Notes under the pieces: generated by a model | What the model was told of the DNA's origin: nothing | The model's input: the letters and a program-made list of their open reading frames with translations, nothing else | Databases searched by the model: none | In this document: positions 9,742 through 19,412 of the stretch, piece after piece | Position numbering within the stretch: the stretch's first letter is position 1 | Layout of the letters: every line of letters starts with the position of its first letter | DNA from: Symbiodinium natans | Lineage: Eukaryota; Sar; Dinophyceae; Suessiales; Symbiodiniaceae | Direction: 5' to 3' | DNA: 64,000 nt | NCBI GenBank assembly: GCA_905221605.1 | Contig: CAJNDS010001780.1 | Span: 302,501-366,500, forward strand | Translations under genes and position numbers: made by a program

Positions 9742-12700
9742 GACAACATCGAGATTGCCAAGATTCTTCCCCACCGCTATCCTTTCCTGCGCCCAAGCTG
9801 GCTTAGGGACCCTAAATCCCCTCAAAACAGGGTTTAGGGTTGAGGGTTGAGGGTTTAGGGCTTAGGGCTTAGGGCTCAGGGCTTAAGAATTCCTAAGCCT
9901 TGATCCCTAAACCCTAAACCCCAAACAGAAACTCGAGTGGGCCGAAGGCACCAACACCCCTAACACCCCAACATCCCTCACTAACACCCAAACCCTAAGA
10001 CCCCACGATGCAAAACTCTAAGACCCTTAAGACCCTACGACCCTGCACCGACCCTAAGACCCTACGACCCAAAGCTCGAAGGAGACCCTTGAGCCCCAAA
10101 ACCCTACGACCCTAAGACCCTACGACCCAAAAAACCCTACGACCCGGAACTCCAAGACACCAAGACCTTCAAGGACCACAAAACCCTGCGACCCTGGGAC
10201 CCTGCGACCCGAAAGCCCTGAAACCCTAAGCCCCTAGACCCCCTAAACCCTAAACCCTAAACCCTAAACCCTAAACCCTTAACCCTAAACCCTTAACCCT
10301 TAACCCTTAAACCCTAAACCCCTAAACCCAAGAACCCTGGTTCCCGAAACCGAGCCTGTGACCTAAACTTCCCTAAACCCTAAACCCTAAACCCTAAACC
10401 CCAAACCCTAAACCCTAAACCCTAAACCCTAACCTTGAACCCTAAACCCTAAACCCTAAACCCCGAACTCGCCGTAAACCCCTGAGGCCGAAGGCCGATT
10501 CGGCCTTCCCCCATAAGTAGAGTCGGGTCTTCTTCCTTAGGTTACAGCGTGGACCCCGAACCTAGTCCCTCAAAACCGATTTTCCAAACCTAAACATCTA
10601 AACCCGAAGCCCGCCCCGCCGCAAACCCCTAAACATCCAAACCCCTAAACCCTAAAACGCTAGGCCTAAAACCCTAGAACCCTAAACCCCTAAAACCCTA
10701 AAACCCTAAAACCCTAAAACCCTAAAACCCCGAAACCCCAAAACCCTAAAACCCTAAAACCCTAAAACCCAAAACCCCCAAACCCAAAACCCTGAAACCC
10801 TAAAACCCTGAAACTCTGAAAACCTAAACCCCCTTAAGCCACAAAGGCCCACCTGCCCCCTGCCCACTTGGAGGTTCATGGTACGTATTAACCCATTGTA
10901 TAACTGTACTTAAACCCACTTATAAGCCCCTTCAGTGCCCAAATATGGTTATAAGTACAGTTATCTTCGTAGCTGGGTGGGTGTACCTTACACTTTTTGG
11001 GATACTCTAACCCCCTATCTAGAATTGAATTGAAAGTGTACAGTTTTGTGGGGCTTATGAACTCAGCAACTAAGCTATAATTGGTGAATAAGTACCATGA
11101 ACCTCCAAGCAAGGCTCGTGGACAAAGTCATCCACCTCGAGAAGATGAAGCGGGCGGTGGGTGTGAAGCAGCTCGGCTGCTTTCGCCCCCCCCCAAACCC
11201 CCAAACCCCCCAAACCCCCCAAACCCCCCAAACAAACCCCCCAAACAAACCCCCCAAACAAACCCCCCAAACAAACCCCCCAAACAAACCCCCCAAACAA
11301 ACCCCCCAAACAACCCCCCCCAAACAACCCCCCAAACAACCCCCCAACACCCCCCCAAACAAACCCCCCAAACAAACCCCCCCAAAAACCCCCAAACAAA
11401 CCCCCAACAAACCCCCCAAACAAACCCCCCAAACAAACCCCCCAAACAAACCCCCAAACCCCCCAAACAAACCCCCCAAACAAACCCCCAAAACCCCCCA
11501 AACAAACCCCCCAAACAAACCCCCCAAAAACCCCCCAAACAAACCCCCAAACAAACCCCCCAACAACCCCCCAAAACCCCCCAAACAAACCCCCCAAAAA
11601 CCCCCAAACAAACCCCCCCAAACAAACCCCCCAAACAACCCCAACCAAACCCCCAAACAACCCCCCAAACCCCCCAAACCAAAACCCCCCCCAAACCCCC
11701 CAAACAACCCCCAAACAAACCCCCCAAACAAACCCCCAAACAAAACCCCCAACAACCCCCCAAACAAACCCCCCAAAACAAACCCCCCAAACAAAAACCC
11801 CCCAACCCCCCCAACCCCCCCAACAACCCCCAACACCCCCAAACCCCCCAAAAACCCCCCAAACAAACCCCCCCAACAAACCCCCCAAACCCCCAAACAA
11901 AACAAAAAACAACCCCCCCAAAACAACCCCCCAAACAAACCCCCCAGCCCCCAAACAAACCCCCCAAACAAACCCCCCCCAACAAACCCCCCACCCCCCC
12001 AAACAACACCCCCCAAACAACCCCCCAAACAACCCCCCGCAAACCCCCCAAACAAACCCCCCCAAACAACCCCCCAACCCCCCCAAACCCCCCAAAAACC
12101 CCCCAAACCCCCAAACCCCCCCAACCCCCCAAACCCCCCAAACCCCCCAAACCCCCCAAACCCCCCAAACCCCCAAACCCCCCAAACCCCCCAACCCCCC
12201 AAACCCCCTCAACCCCCTCAACCCTAACACCTAAACCCTAAACCCTAAACCCTAAACCCTAAACCCTAAACCCTAAACCCTAAACCCTAAACCCTAAACC
12301 CTAAACCCTAAACCCTAAACCCTAAACCCTAAACCCTAAACCCTAAACCCTAAACCCTAAACCCTAAACCCTAAAACTAAACGAATCTCAGGGTTCAGGG
12401 TTTATACCCTCCAGGAACGTCACCGCCAACGAGCCACAGTTCACCGGCCACTTCCCTGACCGCCCCATCATGCCGGGAGTTCTCATGGTCGAGGCACCCT
12501 TGAGATGTACCCTAAACCCTAAACCCTAAACCTTAAATCCTAAACCCTAAGCCCTAAACCCTAAACCCGAAACCCTAAACCCTAAGCCCTCATCCCTGAA
12601 CCCAAAACCCTAAACCCAAAACCCTATCAAGCCTCAACACCCGTCAACATCCCTCGGCCCTGCAAAGCCTGTAACATCCACCCCGTGAGTCGCCCCTCTG

Positions 12701-15700
12701 TACATAACCCTCCCAAACCCCAAGCCCTACGCCCTGAACCCTAAACCCTGCACCCTAAGCCCTAAACCCCTAAACCCTAAACAGTTTAACCCTAAACCCT
12801 ATTCACAGCCTATGCCCTATCAGCCCCTGTGCCCCCACAAGAGCTGCATGCCAAGAAGTGAAACCCGAAACTCCTTGAACCCTAAACCCAAAACCCTAAA
12901 CCCTAAACCCTAAGCCCTAAACCCTAAACCCTAAACCGAAGGGAGATCTTGTCTATTGCGCAGCCTCCTAAGTCCCAGAAGCCCAAAGCGCCAGGCGTTG
13001 GCCCAGCTGGCAGGGGTTGTCTGCATGAAGCCGGGCGACCAGGCACCGAACCCTAAACCCTAAACCCTAAACCCTTAGCCCTTAGCCCTTAACCCTTAAC
13101 CCTTAACCTTTAAAACCCTAAACCCTAAACCCTAATCCCTAAACCCTAAACCCTAAACCCTACATCAGAGGGTTTGGGACTTCAGGTTCAGGTTTCGGGC
13201 TCAAGCACTGAGCCCTGATACCTTCACCCCCAACCCACGACCCCTCTTCTGGTGTTTTCGAAGGTCAAAGAGACTTCCGCATCCTTCCCTCTTCGGGGTT
13301 TCTGAACCTTGCAGACCAGATGAACCCTAAAAGGGCTTATGGTTCAAAAACCCTAATAGGGATTAAGGTAGTATAGGGTATGCGACCCCAATATTGGGGT
13401 TCATTTGGCCCCCAAGGAAGAGGGGTTTCATAGGTCTGTTGTGTGCCAAGATGTGTTGGTGTCCTCATTCGCATCAATTCGTGCAGGTGCTCTTTGCTGG
13501 CATTGATGGCGCCACGCAGCCGCATTCCAACCAACCCATCAGGGTTCAGGGTTTAGGGTTTAGGGTTCAGGGTTTAGGGTTTAGGGTTTAGGGCTCAGTG
13601 GTGTCAAAGGGCTCTTTCATTTACCCCGTTAGGGGTGGCGGTTTGACGGACGAAGTGGTTCGGGGATTGTAGACGATTTCAGGGTCCGTATGGTTCAAGT
13701 CATGGGGATCGTCGATGAAAGGGTGAAATCATGGGATTTCATCGTTCTATAGCTGCTAGGCTGTACTAGCCCATGCGCTGAAAGGTTCCGGGTAGTGGGC
13801 TTAGGGTTTAGGGTTTAGGGTTTGGGGTTTGGGGTTTAGGGTTTGTCCTACTACACAACTTCCTCTCCCAAGATGCCCCCTGGCCTTACTACGTAGGGGA
13901 TCCCGTGAGGGGCCCGACAGCAAGACCATCCCGGGAAGGAGAGGTAGAGTTGGTTTCCCCACCCCCACATACCCCTCCTTAAGAGCGTCCTTCTCTAACC
14001 CTCAGTAGCCTGATAGTATACTGGACCACCCTTTCAGAAGCCCCTGTGAGAGGTGCTGCGCCCTCTGTGCTTAAAAGCACACGGCAGTGGCATGGGTGAC
14101 CCTCACGTTCCTATCACGAGTCTACAAGATCCAAGCAAGGCCGCAACTCCCAAACCATAAACCCTAACCCCTCAAACCCTAAACCCGAAATCCATCAACC
14201 GCCTACGGGAAAGCCTGATTGCTGAGCTTCTTGTCCCCGAAACCCATCCCCAGGTGAAATTCAGAAAGCCTGTGGTCCCTGGAGACACGCTCGTCATGGA
14301 GGTCGAGATCTTGAAGTTCCGTGAGAAGGCGCCGTCTGCAGCCCGCAAAGCCCCTAAACCCTAAACCCTAAACCCTAAACCCCAAACCCCAAACCCTAAA
14401 CCCTAAGCCCCAGTTTTTAGGTCAAGGGTTTGGGGTTTGGGGAAGCACCCAAGAACGTTTTTATGGAATGGAGTTAACCCTAAACCCTAAACCCTAAACC
14501 CTAAACCCTACACCCGAAACCCTCGCACTCCGTATCTTCTTTCTTTGCAGATCGTGAAATCCTAATTTGGAAGCCAGACGAGCATGAGCAAGCGGAGTTA
14601 GTGTGCAATCGGGGTTCCGGGGTTTAGGGTTTAGGGCTTAGGGTTTGTCTTGCACAATGTTTGAGTGTTAGTGTGCAATCGTGCAAATGAAACGTCATAT
14701 ATTTGACTGTTGCTGTAGAGAAGCCACAACGAATGATTCGGTGCATTCATTCATGCCGTTCACTACCTAAACACTAAACCCTAATTAATCCCTCAACCAA
14801 CAGGGTTTTCGGGAATGGGGGGCTTTCAGGTTCGTGGTGTTGGGTTGGGGTATAAGCCTTTGAATTCTTTCCGGTTTGGGGTTTGTGGTTTTGGGGTTCC
14901 GGGTCTGGAAGCTCTGGGCGTTAAGGTGGCGGGAGGGAGGGGGGGTGGGTTGGGTTCAGGGCTTTGGGGTCGGGATAGGGCTTGGGGCTGTGAAAACATG
15001 CATGAGTTTGTAAACCCTAAACCCAAAACCCCAAACCCTAAACCCGAAACCCTAAACCCTAAACCCTCAAGCCCACACCCTGAACCCTAAACCCTGGGTT
15101 AGGGCTTGGATTTTTTGGGTGTTGAGGGCTCGGCAGTGTGAGCCTGAGATTCGTTTCTATTGATTCGCACATGATACTAGTATACAAACAAGTAAGTCGT
15201 TGATCCCTTTTGGGGTTTAGGTTCCCTTAAACGCCGCCTTAAACCAAAAAGGGCACCTGTTTTATGCCTAGGTTAGACACCCTAAACCCTAAACCCTAAA
15301 CCCTAAACCCGAAACCCTAAACCCTAAACCCTAAACCCTAAACCCTAGACCGTCTTGACCTCGATTGGTCTCGTTCCGCAGCCTCGCTCCTAAGATGGCT
15401 CTCTCGCCTCGCTTCCTTCGCGCTGTCGCCCCGAGAATTCCTGGGACCCTCAAAGCACAGAGTTCCTAAACCCTAAACACCTAAACCCTAAACCCTAAAC
15501 CCTAAACCCTAAACCCTAGCCCTAAACCCTAAACCCTAAACCCTAAACCCTAAACCCTGCATCCCAAACCTCTCAGATCATAAGCCCAAAACCCCTGCAC
15601 AACCTTGAGCCAAAAGCCCACCAGGTCGGGATCGCGAAGATTTCAGGAGTCGGCTACGTGGACGGCCAGAAGGCCCGTTTATGGTTTTGCGGGTTTTTTT

Positions 15701-16660
15701 AGGGTTTAGGTTTTAGTGCTCAGGGTTTGTTGTTTTTTTGGATTTTGGGGTTTGGGGCTCAGTTCAGGGCTTCCTTTTTTTGGGAACCGTCCTTAATCGG
15801 GATTCTACTAGGGGGGTACTAGAATCCCAATTAAGGACTGTTAGTATATGGGGGGGCATCCCAACCCTGCACCCGCAACCCTAAACCCAAAGCCCTAAAC
15901 CCCAACAACCCTAAACCCTACACCCTACACCCTACACCCTAAACCCTAAACCCTAAACCCTAAACCCTAAACCCTAAACCCCAAACCCCAACAACCCTAA
16001 ACCCTACACCCCTAAACCCTAAACCCTAAACCCTAACAACCCTAAACCCTAAACCCTAACAACCCTAAACCCTAAACCCTAAAGACCCTAAAGACCCGAA
16101 AGCCCGAAAACCCTGGTACTGGAAGTCCTAGGCCATCGAGGTCAAGCAGTTCACCTGCGCGTTGCTCAAGGAGGCCCGGGCGACCCCACCATGCAGCTTA
16201 AGGTTTGGGGTTTAGGGTTTAGGGTTTAGGGTTTAGGGTTTAGGGTTTAGGGTTTAGGGTTTAGGGTTTAGGGTTTAGGGATTCGGGTATTGGGGTGCAG
16301 GGCTTCGAGTTTAGAATTTGGAGTTTAGGGTGTTTTAGGGTTTCGGGTTTGGGGTTTGGGGTTTCGGGTTGGGGGGGTTCAGGGCTTTTCTTTGCCTGCA
16401 GCTTCGTAGTAGTCACTTTGGGGGTGGGTATAGCTTCTAACAAGTAGGGTTTAGGCCCTGGGCTACGCCATAAACCCCTAAACCCCCCCACCCACAGCCC
16501 TAATTTCCAACCCCGCCCTCGCGGCCCGCAACCCCCTCAACCTTAGACCAGAACCCTCCCGCGACTGAGAGGTTTTAGGGTTTATAGGGTTTGGGGTTTA
16601 GGGTTTAGGGTTTCGGGTTTAGGGTTTAGGGCTTGCATGAGCCAGGATGCGAAGAAGTGA
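9742..16660 (+). CDS. fabZ: FabZ: (3R)-hydroxyacyl-[acyl-carrier-protein] dehydratase, nine core exons
   Basis: Type II fatty-acid synthesis dehydratase (hot-dog fold), expected in the plastid. Exons: 9742-9788 ([16 protein letters not shown]), 11114-11170 ([18 protein letters not shown]), 12415-12493 ([20 protein letters not shown], then GVLMVE), 12995-13042 ([16 protein letters not shown]), 13487-13510 (VLFAGIDG), 14254-14328 ([20 protein letters not shown], then KFREK), 15625-15672 ([16 protein letters not shown]), 16132-16173 ([14 protein letters not shown]) and 16646-16660 (DAKK, TGA). The catalytic His is in TGHFP and the catalytic Glu in GVLMVEALAQ. All eight internal donors are GC (gcgccc, gctcgg, gcaccc, gcaccg, gccacg, gcgccg, gcccgt, gcccgg); all acceptors are AG|G. 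Phases close exactly and the protein is full length for the family. Confidence 0.96.
10866..11110 (+). mobile_element. M1 inverted-repeat (MITE-like) element, full copy a
   Basis: Starts acttggaggttcatggtac and ends gtaccatgaacctccaagc, inverted termini of about 20 bases, with partly complementary interior (gtacttaaacc / ggttataagtac). About 245 bases, no coding capacity. Its right end runs straight into the FabZ exon 2 acceptor (caag|G), so the element supplies the 3' splice-site side of this intron. Confidence 0.85.
11190..12230. repeat. C-rich minisatellite, units such as CCCCCCAAACAAA
   Basis: About 1.04 kb built only of C5-7 blocks alternating with AAA, AAACAAA or AACAA, without G or T apart from rare errors. 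It starts 20 bases after FabZ exon 2 and passes into CCCTAAA at 12230. It reads open in several frames on both strands (Pro/Thr/Gln/Asn/Lys or Gly/Val/Trp-rich), which are artefacts. Confidence 0.97.
12233..12374. repeat. CCCTAAA array (about 20 units)
   Basis: Near-perfect heptamers joined directly to the C-rich minisatellite, ending 40 bases before FabZ exon 3. Confidence 0.97.
13511..14253. other. FabZ intron with unique-sequence block
   Basis: Besides TTTAGGG tracts, 13600-13790 and 13850-14150 are non-repeat. The latter is GC-balanced with small self-complementary stretches (cttcctctccc / gggaaggagagg). No reading frame, tRNA or known RNA recognised. Confidence 0.5.
15202..15274 (+). 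repeat. M4 dispersed repeat, copy 2
   Basis: ccctttTGGGgtttaggttccc ... aaaccaaaaagggcacc ... tatgcctaggtt, partly self-complementary, in a FabZ intron; the same core as at 1867 and 59236. Confidence 0.65.
15781..15863. mobile_element. M2 inverted-repeat element, copy b
   Basis: tgggaaccgtccttaatcgg ... ttaaggactgttagtatatg then ggcatccca: a short palindromic element with a C/G-rich centre. The same family is at 29182, 31786, 44277 and 63950. Confidence 0.8.
16202..16276. repeat. TTTAGGG array
   Basis: About ten heptamers starting 30 bases after FabZ exon 8 and filling part of its last intron. Confidence 0.95.
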
Positions 16661-16730
16661 TCTGTGCGGGCGCGCTTGACAGTGGAGAGGAGGGGAGGCC
16701 TGGCATCGGCTGATGGACTTCTAAGGGGTT

Positions 16731-17040
16731 TAGGGTTTAGGGTTTAGGGTTTAGGGTTTAGGGTTTAGGGTTTAGGGTTTAGGGTTTAGGGTTTAGGGTT
16801 TAGGGTTTAGGGTTGGTGTTATCTGGGGTCAGGGCTTTTGCAGCTTGGGGTGGCGATTCGAAGCGACAGTGTTGGGTTTAGGGTTTAGGGTTTAGGGTTT
16901 AGGGTTTAGGGTTTAGGGTTTAGGGTTTAGGGTTTAGGGTTTAGGGTTTAGGGCTTAGGGTTTAGGGTTTAGGGTTTAGGGTTTAGGGCTTAAGGTTTAG
17001 GGTTTAGGGTTTAGGGTTTAGGGTTTAGGGTTTAGGGTTT
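16731..17040. repeat. TTTAGGG arrays in two blocks
   Basis: Two blocks of near-perfect heptamers (16731-16812, 16876-17040) separated by about 60 bases of other sequence. Confidence 0.95.
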
Positions 17041-17490
17041 GGGGGTTTAAGGGTTTAATTAGGGGGTGAGATCTGAAAGAGGGTCAGAGGCCGAAGCTTT
17101 TGGGACGCTTCGACCCTCGACCTGTCGCTCTTCTTACTTGCTACTCTCAAGGGGCTATACTTCGGATGTTGGCTCCTTAACGGGGATTCTAGTGCCTCCG
17201 ATTACCCTAAACCCTAAACCCTAAAACCCTAAAACCCTAAACCACATGAGATGTTTAGCCTAAGCCTCAGCCGGCCCAGTGCGGCAATGCCCGGCCTTGG
17301 TCGGCCGCGCGTTATGACAGCGGATGGCTGGGTCTGTTCGGCGGTTTTCTTTGTCATAGTGGGGTAGCATGAGAAGAGATCCCTGGAACTGGTTCAGGGT
17401 TTAGGGTTTAGGGTTTAGGGTTTAGAGTTTAGAGTTTAGGGTTTAGGGTTTAGGGTTTTGGGTTTAGGGTTTAGGGTTTAGGGTTACATG

Positions 17491-17560
17491 GTTAAGGGTA
17501 CTTAAACTCAATAAGGAGTAGCATCGTAAGTTTTTAATGCTATCCCAACCATGGTTTAGC
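17491..17560 (+). repeat. M6 dispersed repeat, copy 1
   Basis: aagggtacttaaac.caataagga then a variable part and ctatcccaaccatg; the same arrangement occurs at 61871-61942. Confidence 0.7.
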
Positions 17561-18060
17561 AAACCTGCAACGACTGCGACTAACATGACGAGTAGAGATT
17601 CGTTGATGCATATTTATGAGTATGGTTATGACAACTCTATTTCTGGAAATTAAGAAAGTTGGGCTCATTCCTACCCACCGGGGTGCTTCCTGCACCATCT
17701 CTGACTGAGGGCTCAACTCTAGGCCACGTCCATCAATCACCTAAGCCCAAAGCCCAGAAACCCTAAACTCTAAACCCTAAACCCTAAACCCTACACCCTA
17801 AACCCTAAACCCTAAACCCTAACATCCTACGAACAGACCCAGCTTATAGCGTTCGAACGGAGCCAATGATGCTCCTTGGCTTGGTCATTCCGCGTCGAGC
17901 ACCACTCCCAGCCGAGGGTTTGCCTGACATCAGTAGGCCTCCTAGCCCAACTATGAGGACGAAGGAAGTAGGGTTTAGGGTTTAGGGTTTTAGGGTTTTA
18001 GGGTTTAGGGTTTAGGGTTTAGGGTTTAGGGATGTCAGTGGCCTCCTAGCCCAACTCTGA

Positions 18061-18172
18061 CTTGGTAGCCCAGCGGTACCCCCTACCCTTTTTTTTGGCT
18101 ATGGGTTCCGATAGAAAGTAACCAACCCAAAACAGGGGGCCCTTATCATGATATGGTTACTGGGATACCAAG
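18061..18172. mobile_element. M3 inverted-repeat element with target-site duplication
   Basis: 112 bases with termini cttggtagcccag / ctgggataccaag (12 of 13 pair) and flanked by a CTGA direct duplication (18057-18060 and 18173-18176). The uninterrupted site is seen 110 bases upstream (17925-17967) in a duplicated host segment. This is strong evidence for a cut-and-paste type insertion. Confidence 0.85.
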
Positions 18173-18802
18173 CTGAGGATGAAGGAACTTGGGTTTAGGG
18201 TTTGGGGTTCAGGGTTTAGGGTTCAGGGTCCAGGTTTAGGGTTTAGGGTTTAGGGTTTAGGGAAACCCCGTTCCCAAGAGCCCCCCCCGCTCCCCCCCGT
18301 CTTGAGCGATGGCCCTTAACGTGGAAAAACCTGGAGGGTGAGGTGGTAGGCTTTCGGGTTTAGGGCTTTCGGGTTCAAAGTTTAGGGTTTAGGGTTTAGG
18401 GTGTAGGGTTTAGGGTTTAGGGTTTAGGGTTTAGGGATTAGGGTTTAGGGACTAGGGTTTAGGGACTAGGGTTTAGGGACTAGGGTTTAGGGTTTAGGGT
18501 TTAGCGTCAAGTAGACCACAAGCCCTAAAGGCCCAATCCCGAGAGCCGTGGAAATCCGACTTAAAACAGTCCTTATAAACCCTAAACCCTAGAACCCTAG
18601 AACCCTAATAAAACCCTAAAACCCTAGAAACCTGAAACCCTTGAAACCCTCAAACCCTAAAACCCTAAAACCCTAAAACCCTAGAACCCCAAAACCCTAA
18701 CCTTAAACCCTAAAACCCTACACCCTAAAACCCTAAACCCTAAACCCTAAACCCTAAGCCCTAAACCCTAAGCCCTAAACCCTAAACCCTAGCTCTGGGA
18801 GC

Positions 18803-18874
18803 ATGTTCGGACGCGGGAGAGTTCTCCAGGACGCATGGCCCTTTAGCCTCCGGACTCGCAGGAAAACAAAGGCT
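18803..18874 (+). CDS. Candidate first exon, unknown protein
   Basis: Non-repeat island starting with ATG: MFGRGRVLQDAWPFSLRTRR followed by KTKA, then GCCCGT, the same donor hexamer as FabZ exon 7. Strongly basic. No partner exon could be joined with certainty. Confidence 0.3.
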
Positions 18875-19010
18875 GCCCGTAACGGTCCCAAACCTTCGGT
18901 TTAGGGTTCAGGGTTCAGGGTTTAGGGTTTAGGGTTTAGGGTTTAGGGTTTAGGGTCCTAAACCCAAAGAAGTAACCCACCCAAGGACACTAAACCCTAG
19001 GTTTGAATCC

Positions 19011-19180
19011 TAAACCCTGAACCCTGAACCCTGAACCCTGACTCCTGCACCCTGCACCCTGCACCCTGCACCCTGCACCCTGAACCCTGAACCCTGAACC
19101 CTGAACCCTGAACCCTGAACCCTGAACCCTGAGCCCTGAACCCTGAGCCCTGAACCCTGAACCCTGAACCCTGAACCCTA
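19011..19180. repeat. CCCTGAA/CCCTGCA variant array
   Basis: About 24 units in which the telomere-like heptamer is changed to CCCTGAA, with a run of five CCCTGCA units at 19046-19080. Local homogenisation of variants is visible. Confidence 0.95.
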
Positions 19181-19412
19181 CCTAAACCAGAAACAGCTCG
19201 CAGCCTTGGGGGGGCTTGGAGCATCGGGAATCCAGGGCGGAGGATGTCATGGTGTGTTCCCAGGATTTCCTGGGACTCTGCCTAGCTTGTAGGGTTTGGG
19301 GTTTAGGGTTAGGGGTTTAGGGTTTGGGGTTTAATCAGGGTTTTTAGGGTTTAGGGCTTCAGACAGCTTGACTCGATGTCCCCACCCCCGAAGAGATGTC
19401 AAAGTGGCTGAG

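Larger units (their letters stand above)
1400..19412 (+). other. 18-kb inferred helicase intron carrying a nested FabZ gene
   Basis: This interval separates the codon halves GA and G of helicase exons 1 and 2. It begins gtcggc and ends gctgag. It contains the FabZ gene in the same orientation, a group of unassigned exon-like pieces at 2.6-4.6 kb, copies of several inverted-repeat families, the 1-kb C-rich minisatellite and many TTTAGGG/CCCTAAA arrays. Alternatives to a true nested gene are a misassembly or a helicase exon duplicated apart from the main gene. Confidence 0.6.
16661..19412. other. FabZ 3' flank / helicase intron
   Basis: Long TTTAGGG arrays at 16731-16812 and 16876-17040, then mixed repeat. 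Islands with open coding-like sequence: 17263-17370, 17843-17900 (RTEPMMLLGLVIPRR, possible GC donor gcacca), 18803-18874 and 19238-19290. None matches the helicase or FabZ, and no chain could be built. Confidence 0.5.

Noticed and set aside
11070-12241. Six overlapping open frames of 346-386 codons on both strands
   Set aside because: Created by the C-rich minisatellite, which lacks stops in most frames. The true coding piece here is only FabZ exon 2 (11114-11170).
17540-17740. 66-codon reverse frame
   Set aside because: It overlaps the M6 repeat and has no coding features; no other - strand coding is seen.
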